Shown piece by piece: positions 26,606 to 36,633 of a stretch of DNA of 44,465 nt. This stretch comes from Myroides sp. 1354 (GTDB lineage Bacteria > Bacteroidota > Bacteroidia > Flavobacteriales > Flavobacteriaceae): NCBI RefSeq assembly GCF_030324495.1, contig NZ_JACAGN010000017.1, positions 1 through 44,465 on the forward strand, given 5' to 3'. How positions within the stretch are numbered: the first letter of the stretch is position 1; every line of letters starts with the position of its first letter. The position numbers and the translations under genes were made by a program. The notes under the pieces are model-generated. The model was not told the DNA's origin and did no database searches. It saw nothing but the letters and a program-made list of their open reading frames with translations.

Positions 26606-27015
26606 CAATTAGTATTTAGATTTTAAAATATTTTCTGTGAAAAGTTCGCCCGAATGAATAGGAAATTGTTTAATAACTAACTAATGAATGTATTATCTGT
26701 TTTTTGAATGGAAATAGGTAAGAATCACAGTTTTATTTTAGTATCCTGATGTGTCATTGGGTACTTTTATCGCTTTACCCCTCTTTTTTAGCAGTTGTCT
26801 AAGTTTACGATTCTTTTGTTCCATGTCGATTCAACGCTATATGTCCTTTTTTTTAAAAAAACTTTTTTAAGCTTAATTCTAACCTACTGCAACGCATAAG
26901 ACCTCTAATTTCCTTGTACATTAGTGATGAAAAACACCAAAAGAAAGGCAAGGATTTGTAGAAAAGAAGGTGCAAATTTTGGATTATTCTTTATTTTAGC
27001 ACTAAATTATAAAAT
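26606..27015. other. Divergent intergenic region without genes
   Basis: About 410 bp between the minus-strand division operon and the plus-strand peptidase gene. It is AT-rich with poly-T stretches near 26860. Both operons' promoters must lie here, but no clear plus-strand TAnnTTTG box was found. No ORF, repeat or RNA fold stands out. Confidence 0.5.
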
Positions 27016-28722
27016 ATGAAAAAGAGTTTAACTGGTTTTTTTGTTTGCTCTGCCTTGTTTGCTTTTGGACAATCTCCATCGATAGAATTTGCTAACCCCT
27101 TAAATATTCCCATTCATGCCTCAGGTAATTTTGGCGAATTGAGAGGAAGTCATTTTCATTCTGGATTGGATATCAAAACACAACAACGCATTGGTTTACC
27201 CGTTTATGCTCCTGCAGATGGGTATGTTTCTCGAATTAAAGTGTCTACTTGGGGGTACGGAAAAGCCTTGTATATTGATCATCCAAATGGCATGACTACA
27301 GTATATGGGCATTTGAATGCCTATGAAGGTGAAATCGCAAAACGCGTTTTTGATACGCACTATAAACAACGTGTGTTTGAAATTGAAATTTTTCCAAAGC
27401 GCAATGAAATTCCAGTGAAAAAGGGAGAAATTATCGCCTATACGGGGAATACCGGTGGTTCTGGTGGTCCGCATTTGCACTATGAATTTCGAGATACCAA
27501 TACCCAAAACATTATCAATCCATTGAGTAAGGGAATGAAAGATATGTTGGTGGATACGGAAGCACCAACAATTACTGCTGTTTATGCGTATCCAATTTCT
27601 GCAGATGCAACAATCAATACGAATATCAATCCCATTCAATTGGCTTACAAAATGCGAAATGGCGTACTTGCAGCAGATCCCATTACAGCCAAAGGGAAAA
27701 TTAGTTTTGGTATTGATATGTACGATACAGCAAATAATAATTCTAATAAAAATGGCGTTTATAAGCTTGAAACGTTTATTAATGGTTCGCCAAGCTTTAG
27801 CTATCAGTTTGATACTTTCTCCTTTAGTGAAACAGGATTTGTCAATGCCCTGGTGGACTATGAACGCGTAAAACGAACCAAAGCCAAAGTTCAAAAAATG
27901 TTTGTAGAGATTCCTTATCCGCTTTCTGTATTAAAAGTGGATAAAGGCAACCAAGGAATTTTAACTGTAAAACCAGGAGAAAGCTATATTTATAGGATTG
28001 TAGCTTCTGATTATCACGGCAACCAAACCACAGTTGAGATTCCTATTACGTATGCCAATGATTTTGTTGCTCGTGTGGATAGCATGGATGTGACAGAAGG
28101 CGATCGATACGATATGATATCAACGAGAGAATTTGTCTTAGAAAAAGATTTTGCTAGCGTAAAGATTCCTGCTAATACATTTTACAAGGATTTTACATTT
28201 ATCTTTAATGCTAAGGATAAAGTAGTCACCCTACACAAAGATGTTGTGGCTGGATTCAAGAATATGACGTTGACTGTGGATGTAAGTGGATTTGGATTGA
28301 CAGATGCCGAATTAGAGAAAGCCTATTTGGCGCAAGTTGAGCCTAATGGAAGTAAATCTTATGTGAAAACACATAAAAAAGGAAAATTATTCACGATTTA
28401 CACCAAAAAATTAGGCAATTACTCTTACGGAATCGATAATACTCCACCTAAGATATATCAACCTAGTTTTAAAGAAGGTGATTGGTTGAGCAATGCTAAT
28501 GAAATCTCTTTTTTAGTTCAAGATGCTGAGTCGGGAATTGATAAAATAGAAGGCAGTATCAATGGAAAATGGATGTTGCTGGATTACGATTATAAAACAA
28601 AAAAAATAGTACATTTATTCCGCGATGGAGTAGTGGTTTCAGGACGCAATGACGTGATTATTAAAGTGACAGACAACATGAATAACGAAGCAACGTATAC
28701 GACCCATTTTTTTAGAAAATAA
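27016..28722 (+). CDS. M23-family (LytM) zinc metallopeptidase
   Basis: 568 residues with signal peptide (about 1-19). The peptidase domain lies near the N-terminus: HFHSGLD with H48 and D52 as zinc ligands, HPNGMTTVYGHL with H99, and PHLH with H153 and H155. An insertion of about 30 residues separates the two halves. The remaining 400 residues are beta-rich and unassigned. M23 enzymes cut peptidoglycan cross-links in the periplasm. The TonB-dependent receptor gene starts 3 nt after the stop, so the two are an operon. Confidence 0.9.
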   Translation: MKKSLTGFFVCSALFAFGQSPSIEFANPLNIPIHASGNFGELRGSHFHSGLDIKTQQRIGLPVYAPADGYVSRIKVSTWGYGKALYIDHPNGMTTVYGHLNAYEGEIAKRVFDTHYKQRVFEIEIFPKRNEIPVKKGEIIAYTGNTGGSGGPHLHYEFRDTNTQNIINPLSKGMKDMLVDTEAPTITAVYAYPISADATINTNINPIQLAYKMRNGVLAADPITAKGKISFGIDMYDTANNNSNKNGVYKLETFINGSPSFSYQFDTFSFSETGFVNALVDYERVKRTKAKVQKMFVEIPYPLSVLKVDKGNQGILTVKPGESYIYRIVASDYHGNQTTVEIPITYANDFVARVDSMDVTEGDRYDMISTREFVLEKDFASVKIPANTFYKDFTFIFNAKDKVVTLHKDVVAGFKNMTLTVDVSGFGLTDAELEKAYLAQVEPNGSKSYVKTHKKGKLFTIYTKKLGNYSYGIDNTPPKIYQPSFKEGDWLSNANEISFLVQDAESGIDKIEGSINGKWMLLDYDYKTKKIVHLFRDGVVVSGRNDVIIKVTDNMNNEATYTTHFFRK

Positions 28723-28725
28723 CAG

Positions 28726-31242
28726 ATGATAAATCGATTGGTAATTACCTTATTTATTTTTTTATTGAGCATAGGTTTATGTGCTCAAGAGCTTGCTGTA
28801 GTGAGAGGTAAGGTTGTGAATAGCGAAAATCAAAAGGGAATTCCCAATGTAGATATCGTGGTTTATCAAGGAACACTCGAAGCAAAACAGGAGGTAATTG
28901 GAAAGACTGTAACTGATGAGGAAGGCGGTTTTCAATTGGAAATTCCAAAAGTAGAAAAGGTGTATGTAACGGTGCCAAATTCACTTCGTTGTTTGAATCC
29001 AGGAGCCATCTATTTTACAAATGGTTCCTTTCAATTCGTTCGTTTTGATTGTTTACAACTGCCAAGTGAAAACAAAGAAAAAACAAGCCAAGTACTGAAA
29101 GAAGAATCTAAGAAACAAGAGCAAGTGTTGGATAATATTACGATTGTAACACCTAAAGGAGGTTTTGAACGAGATCTCTCTAGCGTGAATCTATCGGATG
29201 TTATGCCCGCTATAGCTGAAAGTAGTAAATTAGAAACAGTATTAACTACATTGGCAGGAGTAAATTCCAATAATGAGCTAAGTAGTCAGTTTACAGTAAG
29301 AGGGGGGAGTTTTGACGAGAATCTCATCTATGTAAATGGGGTTGAAATGTATCGTCCTTTTTTAGTGCGTTCGGGTAAACAAGAAGGTTTAAGCTTTATC
29401 AATCCAACAATGGTAGAAGAAGTTTCTTTTTCTGCAGGAGGATTTAAAGCGCAATATGGCGATAAGATGTCATCGGTTTTGGATGTCACCTATCGAAAGC
29501 CAACTAAAAATAAGGCGTATTTGCAAGCGAGTTTTTTAGGCGCTGGTGCTACGGTTGATTTGGTGTCGAAAGACAAGGCCTTAACTGCTATTTTAGGCAT
29601 GCGTTATCAAAACAATCGCTTATTGATGAATCGAAAAGACGACGACGGATATTATAGGCCTTCGTTTATGGATGCCCAAACCCTTGTTAACTATAAATTA
29701 GACGAGCAATGGAATTTTAGTTTTTTGGGAAATATTACTGGAAATCACTATAAATATGAACCCAATCGTGCAGATGTAAGCTTCGGGGCTTACAATAAGC
29801 CGTCTAATGTAACCGTGTTGTACGACGGAAAAGAAGAAGATAAATACAGTTCCTTATTTGGTGCTTTTACATCAACATATAAATGGGATAGTAACAATAG
29901 AATCGAGGCTATTCTTTCAGCTTATCATACGCAAGAAAAAGAATATTATGATATAGAAGCTTCGTATTTATTAGTGGATCAAGCGGAATATGATGCTGAT
30001 CCGCTTTTTGGAAAGGATATTGAGCGACCTGCTCCGATAAAAAAAGGAGTCGCTTCTCAATTGATACATGCCCGAAACAATTACGATGCTTTAGCTTTGA
30101 ACGCAGAACTAAAAGGGAAGTTTTTTTTACAAGAAGCTGATGCTTCACTTCATTGGGGAGTGAAATACACCAAAGAGAATATCAAAGACCGCTTGTCTGA
30201 ATGGCAGTTGACTGATTCGTTAGGATATGTACTACCTGATACACATCCTTATTCCGCGCTTCATACCCAACATACAGTAGATATTAATCGATTCATGGCC
30301 TATGGTGAATGGAGTAAAGCGATGTATGTGACCAATGCAAAAATTACGGTTAATGCCGGTGTTCGCATGCAATGGTGGAAGATGTCTGAAAGTAATCAGG
30401 GGAAAGTAGTGGTAAGCCCAAGAGCACAACTTGCTTTTGAACCGAGTAATTGGGAGAAAGAGATGTTGTTTACTTTAGCTTTGGGACTTTATCAACAACC
30501 ACCATCTTATCGGGAATATAGAGGGTTAGATGGAGAATTAAATCCCAATCTAAAAGCACAAAAAGCTTGGGTGGCTGTTTTAGGACATAACTATCGATTC
30601 AAAATGTGGGAAAAGAATTTCCGAATGCAATCGGAAGTTTATTATAAAAACATCCAAGACGCTAATATTTATACCCTAGATAATGTTCGCATGCGTTACG
30701 TGGCTAATAATGACGCAAAAGCGTATGTATATGGTGCAGATGTTCGTTTGTATGGTGAATTTATCACAGGGACGGAATCTTGGGTGAGTTTTGGTTATAT
30801 GAAAACGGAAGAGAATTACCAAGGTAAAGGTTATATCGCAAGACCAACAGATCAACGATTGAAATTTGGGTTGTTGTTTCAAGACTATGTTCCTTCTATT
30901 CCCAATCTGAAATTGTACTTGAATGCAGTGTATAATACAGGATTACCAGGAGGGTCTCCTTCTTATGTTGATCCGTATTTATATCAAGGAAGATTACGCG
31001 ATTACAAACGAGCAGATATTGGATTTAACTACGTATTTAAAGACGAGACTGTAGGACAAAATAGCAGCTGGTTACAGGGAATTGACTACTTGCAAATAGG
31101 GGTAGAGATTTATAATGTATTTGATTTTGACAACGCCATTACAAACACGTGGATTAAAGACCTTAATAGCAATAAAGCGTATGCTATACCAAATTATATG
31201 ACCCAAAGAACCTTCAATATTAAAGTCGCACTAACGTTTTAA
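28726..31242 (+). CDS. TonB-dependent receptor
   Basis: 838 residues with signal peptide (1-21, ending LCAQ), a carboxypeptidase-regulatory-like domain (about 22-110), a plug domain (about 160-245; SSQFTVRGGSFDENLIYVNGVEMY), and a long outer-membrane barrel to the end. It imports a substrate through the outer membrane using TonB energy. No SusD-like partner is nearby, so it is not a SusCD system. The substrate is unknown. Coupling to an M23 peptidase suggests an envelope-linked role, which is inference. Confidence 0.93.
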   Translation: MINRLVITLFIFLLSIGLCAQELAVVRGKVVNSENQKGIPNVDIVVYQGTLEAKQEVIGKTVTDEEGGFQLEIPKVEKVYVTVPNSLRCLNPGAIYFTNGSFQFVRFDCLQLPSENKEKTSQVLKEESKKQEQVLDNITIVTPKGGFERDLSSVNLSDVMPAIAESSKLETVLTTLAGVNSNNELSSQFTVRGGSFDENLIYVNGVEMYRPFLVRSGKQEGLSFINPTMVEEVSFSAGGFKAQYGDKMSSVLDVTYRKPTKNKAYLQASFLGAGATVDLVSKDKALTAILGMRYQNNRLLMNRKDDDGYYRPSFMDAQTLVNYKLDEQWNFSFLGNITGNHYKYEPNRADVSFGAYNKPSNVTVLYDGKEEDKYSSLFGAFTSTYKWDSNNRIEAILSAYHTQEKEYYDIEASYLLVDQAEYDADPLFGKDIERPAPIKKGVASQLIHARNNYDALALNAELKGKFFLQEADASLHWGVKYTKENIKDRLSEWQLTDSLGYVLPDTHPYSALHTQHTVDINRFMAYGEWSKAMYVTNAKITVNAGVRMQWWKMSESNQGKVVVSPRAQLAFEPSNWEKEMLFTLALGLYQQPPSYREYRGLDGELNPNLKAQKAWVAVLGHNYRFKMWEKNFRMQSEVYYKNIQDANIYTLDNVRMRYVANNDAKAYVYGADVRLYGEFITGTESWVSFGYMKTEENYQGKGYIARPTDQRLKFGLLFQDYVPSIPNLKLYLNAVYNTGLPGGSPSYVDPYLYQGRLRDYKRADIGFNYVFKDETVGQNSSWLQGIDYLQIGVEIYNVFDFDNAITNTWIKDLNSNKAYAIPNYMTQRTFNIKVALTF

Positions 31243-31271
31243 TTTTTTCGTACAGCATTTGTAAAAAAACG

Positions 31272-31279
31272 TATCTTTG
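31272..31279 (+). promoter_or_regulatory. TAnnTTTG -7 box for the EF-hand lipoprotein gene
   Basis: TATCTTTG 20 nt before the ATG at 31300. It implies a transcript start just before that ATG, which supports 31300 over the GTG at 31291. Confidence 0.55.
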
Positions 31280-31299
31280 AGTCATCAATAGTGAAAAGA

Positions 31300-32082
31300 A
31301 TGAAAACAAAATTAGGTTTATTCGTAAGTGTTTTTTCCGCTGTGTTGTTTTTCTCTTGTAAAGGACAAGAGGAGAAACCAAAAGTAATCTATAAAGATGA
31401 AGTAGAAACACCAGAACAACAAGAAGCCGTTAAAGAAAAAACAGAAGATATCAGAATTGCTGATTTGCCTTTGGTTGTCGGTAGTTCATCCTATTTAATT
31501 CACCCTATCGGTGAAGTAAGAGTATACAACAGTCCAAGTAAATATGGAACAAGTAAAGTGAGTCAGTTTTCTTATACGGTTTCCAACTATGTGCCATTTG
31601 AAATTACGGGGTATCTAGAAAATCTGATGTTTCAACATAAAGATTCTTTGGAGATTAGACCTTTGACAACTAAAAAAATTCAAATTCAATCTGTGGTATA
31701 TTTGAATACCATAGCAGAAAAATTAAAGAAAAATATCTTAGTTTATAGTGTTTTTGATGCAGATACCAACCGAGATGGTAAAATCGATTCCAATGATATT
31801 AAAACATTATATATCAGTAGAAGTAGTGGAAAAGAGTTTAAAAAATTAAGTCCTTATCTACAAGAATTACTAGATTGGACGGTGATTGATGTACAAAATC
31901 GATTGTATTTTAGAACGATTGAAGATATCAATAAAAATGGCGCTTTTGATAAGAACGACAATGTCAACTATTTTTATATTGACTTGACTGATCCGAATTG
32001 GGAGGTTAAAAGCTACGACCCATTGAATGTATTAAGCACAGAGGAAAGTACGGAAACTCCACCTGTAGAAGAAGTGGTGTAA
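31300..32082 (+). CDS. Lipoprotein with two EF-hand-like calcium loops
   Basis: 260 residues from the ATG at 31300 (a GTG at 31291 is in frame). The signal peptide ends in the lipobox FFSC with acylated Cys20, followed by KGQEEKPK. Two EF-hand/dockerin-like loops are seen: DADTNRDGKIDSND from about 153 and DINKNGAFDKND from about 209. Each has the spaced Asp/Asn ligands and a glycine. The tail is acidic (EESTETPPVEEVV). It may bind calcium at the membrane surface. It has its own promoter but lies 57 nt after the receptor gene. Confidence 0.82.
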   Translation: MKTKLGLFVSVFSAVLFFSCKGQEEKPKVIYKDEVETPEQQEAVKEKTEDIRIADLPLVVGSSSYLIHPIGEVRVYNSPSKYGTSKVSQFSYTVSNYVPFEITGYLENLMFQHKDSLEIRPLTTKKIQIQSVVYLNTIAEKLKKNILVYSVFDADTNRDGKIDSNDIKTLYISRSSGKEFKKLSPYLQELLDWTVIDVQNRLYFRTIEDINKNGAFDKNDNVNYFYIDLTDPNWEVKSYDPLNVLSTEESTETPPVEEVV

Positions 32083-32101
32083 AAATAAAATACCATAAAA
32101 A

Positions 32102-32134
32102 AAATGCTCCAATTAATTTGGAGCATTTTTTTTT
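32102..32134 (+). terminator. Rho-independent terminator after the lipoprotein gene
   Basis: aaatgctcca (32102-32111) pairs with tggagcattt (32119-32128), 7-nt loop, then a T run. Confidence 0.93.
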
Positions 32135-33036
32135 GCTGTTAAGAAAGGGGGAGGGGCAAATTTGTTGAAATCTTGTTAAGGCATCCAAGTTGTCGAGTCA
32201 AAGATAAAAGTGTTAAACGCGGATTTTTTTAACGAACCAAGAGAAAGTGAGGGGAGAAGACAGGCGTGACTCCTCTTTTTAATTATTCGCATTTAGTGAA
32301 AGTTTTGATTCAATGAACTAACGCATGGGATTAAAGCCGCTCAATAGATTTAAAATTACAATAAATCTAAAATTATTTAATCTGTATTATTTTTAACTTT
32401 TTTTCTGTGTTATGGGTTTTATTTTAAAAATAAATTTAATGCATTCTGTTTTTATTGTGTTTTTTGTTGTGTAATTTTTTGTTGATTTTGTTGGTTTTTT
32501 GGGGTGAAAAATAAAAACGATGTGACTTTATTTGGAGTTTGTGGTCTAAGAAATAGATGAAATGAGATTTTTATGTTAAGGTTGTTTTTAAGTGTCTTTT
32601 TTTAGGAAAGAAGGATAAAAAAAAATTGAGATGTAAGAGTTAGCTCGAGGAAAATAAACAGTTAAATGGATAATCAGTTGTGTTTATTGTATTAAATGGA
32701 GATAAATTAATAGGATAATATGAATTATTTGATGAATTTGTTTAGTGACTTTGAGTGTTTTATCTTGAGAAATTAATTATTATAAAAGGTAAAATGAGAA
32801 TAGGTGAATAATGTGTAATTCTCATTTTGTAATGTTAAATAATATGTTAATCTAAAAAATAAATAATAATTTTGTCACGCTTTAAACGAAAGTAAAAAAA
32901 GTAGTAATAGGCGAACATCTATTATCTTAAGTCCCCACTTAATAGAGAATCGTGCCTGTATTGCTATGCAGTATTGTCACGACGCAATATGTGAGGGTAG
33001 AGGTATTAATATTAATACATCATCACCACTAACATT
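32135..33036. other. Long AT-rich gene-free region before the second AraC pair
   Basis: About 900 bp without a supported ORF on either strand. It has long T/G-rich stretches (around 32390-32510) and two hairpins: agattta/taaatct near 32347 and a perfect 11-bp stem aaaatgagaat (32791-32801) with attctcatttt (32818-32828). Near its 3' end tattg/caata arms flank tcacgacg. It may be a long regulated leader or a site of gene loss. Confidence 0.55.
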
Positions 33037-33987
33037 ATGAAACTAATTAAAACATTTGATGGTTTTTTAAGAGGCCATTTTAACTTCGAGAGCATTGTTA
33101 AAAGTATTTTAGCAATATCTCTTATTCAGCTTGTAGTGATTTGCTTAGGTGTAAATCTAAACTTCATTCATTTAGCTATTCCTTTATTGTATTTCTTTAC
33201 AAGGAAAACAGCAAGTCATGTAGAACCTTCTATTGGTGAGTTTATACTGCATTTTAGCGTAGTTATTCTCGTGATTTTATTGCCGAGTTTGTTTCCATTT
33301 AAATACATTGGATCGCTAATCTTTGCTTATGTATTGACGTATTTAATGTTGATTTATAAGGAAGTGAAAACGATAAAACCTTCTTCTGCAAATCAGAGTA
33401 TCTTAGGATTTATCGGTTTTTTCTGCAATTATATGATTGCTTGTCTAATCGCTAAAACTATTTTCTTTTTAGTCACTTATATCTATGCTGATTTTGGCGT
33501 TGAATATGTGTTCTTTCAAACTGGTTTATCCGTTTTGGTTTTATTGTTTAGCTTATTGAGTTTAGTAAATATCAATGGAGGAAATAAAGCAATTCTCAAC
33601 CAAGTACCTACCTTTATGGTTAATAAAGCGGATATTCAATCTTATAGCTATGTGGTTGAGGATAAGGAAAGAACGATTGTTGATTTCTTTGAAACAAGCG
33701 ATGAGTTTTTAACTAATTCATTCTCTTTGGATGATTTAGCTGAAGCAGTTGGATTGAGTAAACAAGAGGTTTCTACTGTGATTAATCATCAGTTAAATTC
33801 TTCGTTCTATCACATGGTTGCACAATATCGTATTTTGCATGCAAAGGAACTTTTGCAAGAACGCAATAATTTGACTATTGAAGCCATCGTAGAAGAATGT
33901 GGTTTTAGTTCAAAGTCAACTTTTAATAAATACTTCAAACTTTTTGTAGGAAAAACCCCATCAGTATATCGCAGTCAAATAGCTTAA
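33037..33987 (+). CDS. Membrane AraC-type regulator 2A
   Basis: 316 residues: about six hydrophobic segments in residues 18-185, then an AraC-type DNA-binding domain (about 215-316). It contains DDLAEAVGLSKQEVSTVINHQ (first HTH), then IEAIVEECGFSSKSTFNKYFKLFVGKTPSVYRSQ (second HTH with the complete conserved tail). It is likely a membrane-bound sensor that binds DNA directly. The next gene begins 10 nt downstream and encodes a protein of the same design. The signal and targets are unknown. Confidence 0.85.
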   Translation: MKLIKTFDGFLRGHFNFESIVKSILAISLIQLVVICLGVNLNFIHLAIPLLYFFTRKTASHVEPSIGEFILHFSVVILVILLPSLFPFKYIGSLIFAYVLTYLMLIYKEVKTIKPSSANQSILGFIGFFCNYMIACLIAKTIFFLVTYIYADFGVEYVFFQTGLSVLVLLFSLLSLVNINGGNKAILNQVPTFMVNKADIQSYSYVVEDKERTIVDFFETSDEFLTNSFSLDDLAEAVGLSKQEVSTVINHQLNSSFYHMVAQYRILHAKELLQERNNLTIEAIVEECGFSSKSTFNKYFKLFVGKTPSVYRSQIA

Positions 33988-33997
33988 TATCATTAGT

Positions 33998-35104
33998 ATG
34001 GAATTTTATTTCAACTTAATTGTATTAACAGCATCGATTATTTTTGGCAGTATTTCATTTATTGTTAATCGAACATTGACCACAACCACAAAAACGCAAA
34101 AAATGCTACATGCTTTTTTGCTGTTTTTTGTTCTGCATATTTTTATTATCCTGTGTTTGAGGTTGATGATGCCGGATTATAAGTTTTTGAGCCTTGGATT
34201 GCCGTTAAATACAGCTTATGCCCCTACGTTTTATTGTTGTTTGGTTTTGCTTTCGGAAGAAGTGAAAAATACAGCATATACCCAGAGGCATTCTCTTTTT
34301 GTTTTACATTTTATCCCTACGATTATTTTACTCGCCTTTTATGGTTTTTTTGTGAGTAAGCAAATTGATATTAATGAAAGTGAAGCCTATGGCTATTTAA
34401 TCCTACTGTATTCGGTGGAAGTATTGCAATATATTGGCTACGCTTTTACGGGGTATTTTAAGATTAATAAATTGATGCTGAATAACAATATTCGTCTTTT
34501 GATTTTACGCGTGATGTGGATCATGATCTTTATGGCACTCATTTCCCTGGGGGTTATTTTTTATAATAATGTGCTGTATTATGATCTTTCAGTTACTTAT
34601 CTTGCTTTGTTGTGTTTTTCTGTTGTGATATTCAATTATTATATGACGCGATTGAAGTATGTGAAAGTAGTGCCCGTGTCAGAATCTACAGTGCAAACGG
34701 AACCTTTAATCGATGATCAGGCGCTACTGAAATACGAAAAATCAAAATTAGCCGAGGAGGTTTTAATTGCTTATAAAGTAAAGGTAGAACAGGTTTTACA
34801 AGATAAAAAGTCTTACCTTAAAATTAGTTTTACCCTAGACGATTTGGAACGCGAAAGCAAAATCGCCAAACACCATTTATCCCAGTTTTTCTCCACTACC
34901 TATGGGATGAATTTCAATGCTTATATCAATAAGTTACGCGTGGAATATGCCAAAGAACTTCTTGAAAAACGAAATTTCGATATTTCTATTTCTGAACTAG
35001 GAGATGAGTGTGGATTTAATTCTCGTACCTCTTTTTTTAGAGCATTTAAAAAATATGAAGGTGTATCTCCTTCTGAATATATTGCGAATGTTCTTCAAAA
35101 ATAG
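33998..35104 (+). CDS. Seven-TM membrane AraC-type regulator 2B
   Basis: 368 residues with about seven membrane segments (1-215) and a C-terminal AraC domain (LDDLERESKIAKHHLSQFFS, then ISELGDECGFNSRTSFFRAF and a normal GVSPSEYI tail). Both HTH motifs look intact, unlike those of pair 1 (12765/13897). The 10-nt gap to 2A equals the gap in pair 1, so the two pairs probably derive from one ancestral arrangement. Confidence 0.86.
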   Translation: MEFYFNLIVLTASIIFGSISFIVNRTLTTTTKTQKMLHAFLLFFVLHIFIILCLRLMMPDYKFLSLGLPLNTAYAPTFYCCLVLLSEEVKNTAYTQRHSLFVLHFIPTIILLAFYGFFVSKQIDINESEAYGYLILLYSVEVLQYIGYAFTGYFKINKLMLNNNIRLLILRVMWIMIFMALISLGVIFYNNVLYYDLSVTYLALLCFSVVIFNYYMTRLKYVKVVPVSESTVQTEPLIDDQALLKYEKSKLAEEVLIAYKVKVEQVLQDKKSYLKISFTLDDLERESKIAKHHLSQFFSTTYGMNFNAYINKLRVEYAKELLEKRNFDISISELGDECGFNSRTSFFRAFKKYEGVSPSEYIANVLQK

Positions 35105-35297
35105 ATCGTGTTAACGGAGTGAGGGTGAATGTGATTTTGCTGTCCAATGAATCTCCACTTTGTTGCGATTTGATTTTTTGTGAAGTTCAAGATTTTTGTT
35201 TAATACACGAACAACTTTATTTCGGAATGTATACTAAGCTGTAAGTCATAAAACGCAAACGAATTTCATCCATTTCTATTTTCTCCACACTATTTCA

Positions 35298-35327
35298 TTT
35301 GCATATAAAAAGAGTTGTTTATATTTG
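35298..35327 (+). promoter_or_regulatory. Promoter of fabV
   Basis: TTTG (35298-35301), 18-nt spacer, TATATTTG (35320-35327): a full Bacteroidota promoter 72 nt before the fabV ATG. Confidence 0.7.
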
Positions 35328-35398
35328 TATTTGCATTGAAGATTTCAATAAAAAAACAGAAAAATAATTTACATATAGTAAAGTAAAAAATAGAAATA

Positions 35399-36595
35399 AT
35401 GATTATACAACCTAGAACTCGTGGATTTATCTGCTTAACTTCTCATCCAGAAGGATGTGCAGCGCATGTTAAACAACAAATAGCCTATGTTCAATCTAAT
35501 GGAAAGATAGCAAATGGACCTAAAAAAGTACTTGTAATAGGTGCTTCTACTGGTTTCGGATTAGCATCTCGTATTTCTGCAGCTTTCGGTTCTGACGCAG
35601 CTACTATTGGTGTATTCTTTGAAAAGTCAGCAACAGAAGGTCGTCCAGCAACTGCAGGTTGGTATAATTCAGCAGCTTTTGAACAAGAAGCAGCTAAAGC
35701 AGGTCTATATGCAAAAAGCATCAATGGAGACGCTTATTCTGACGAGATTAAAAAACAAACAATTGAATTGATTAAACAAGACTTAGGTCAAGTGGATTTA
35801 GTTGTATATAGTTTAGCTTCACCTAGACGTACTCACCCAAAAACAGGGGTGGCTTATGCTTCTGTTTTAAAGCCAATCAATGAACCTTTCTCTAATAAAA
35901 CAGTTGATTTCCACACAGGAGTAGTATCGAATATCACCATTGACCCTGTTACTGAACAAAGCGATATCGATAATACAATCGCCGTAATGGGAGGTGAGGA
36001 TTGGAAATTCTGGATAGAAGATTTAAAAGCGGCAGGTGTTTTAGCTGATGGAGTTAAAACGGTAGCATATTCTTATATCGGACCTGAATTAACGTACCCA
36101 ATCTACCGCAATGGTACAATTGGTATGGCAAAAAATGATTTAGAAGCAACGGTTCCAACAATCAATAATTTGTTAGCTGATTTACATGGAATTTCTTATG
36201 TTTCTGTAAATAAAGCTTTAGTAACTCAATCAAGTTCTGCAATTCCAGTAGTGCCATTATATATCTCTTTGTTGTACAAAGTAATGAAAGAGAAAAATAT
36301 TCACGAAGGTTGTATTGAGCAAATGTATCGCTTATTTAATGATCGTTTGTATGCAGATAAACCAGTGGTTTTAGATGCTGAAGGAAGAATCAGAGTAGAC
36401 GATTGGGAAATGAGAGAGGATGTTCAAGCTGAAGTAGCTAAGCTTTGGGAAGAAATCAACTCAGAGAATATCAATGAAATCTCAGATTTAGAAGGATACA
36501 GAAAAGATTTCTTCAATCTATTCGGATTCGAATTCGACGGAATTGATTACAATGCTGAAACAAATGAACTAGTGGATGTAGCTAGTATAAAATAA
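35399..36595 (+). CDS. fabV: Enoyl-[ACP] reductase FabV (trans-2-enoyl-CoA reductase family)
   Basis: 398 residues, the typical FabV size. It catalyses the last reductive step of fatty-acid elongation with NADH. The nucleotide-binding motif GASTGFGLASR (48-58) and the FabV active site Tyr236-x8-Lys245 (YRNGTIGMAK) are present, with HPEGC near the N-terminus. FabV enzymes of other bacteria are known to tolerate triclosan. It is monocistronic: promoter at 35298, terminator at 36604. Confidence 0.94.
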   Translation: MIIQPRTRGFICLTSHPEGCAAHVKQQIAYVQSNGKIANGPKKVLVIGASTGFGLASRISAAFGSDAATIGVFFEKSATEGRPATAGWYNSAAFEQEAAKAGLYAKSINGDAYSDEIKKQTIELIKQDLGQVDLVVYSLASPRRTHPKTGVAYASVLKPINEPFSNKTVDFHTGVVSNITIDPVTEQSDIDNTIAVMGGEDWKFWIEDLKAAGVLADGVKTVAYSYIGPELTYPIYRNGTIGMAKNDLEATVPTINNLLADLHGISYVSVNKALVTQSSSAIPVVPLYISLLYKVMKEKNIHEGCIEQMYRLFNDRLYADKPVVLDAEGRIRVDDWEMREDVQAEVAKLWEEINSENINEISDLEGYRKDFFNLFGFEFDGIDYNAETNELVDVASIK

Positions 36596-36603
36596 AACAA
36601 AAC

Positions 36604-36633
36604 AAAAGCACTCTCAGAAAGGGTGCTTTTTTT
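36604..36633 (+). terminator. Rho-independent terminator after fabV
   Basis: aaaagcac (36604-36611) pairs with gtgctttt (36623-36630), extended by a G-U and C-G pair, then Ts. Confidence 0.85.

Noticed and set aside
27196..27894. 232-residue antisense ORF
   Set aside because: It lies fully inside the M23 peptidase gene on the opposite strand, is Ile/His/Cys-rich and has no family features; it is a shadow.
28726..31242. SusC of a polysaccharide-use locus
   Set aside because: No SusD, glycosidase or sugar regulator is nearby.
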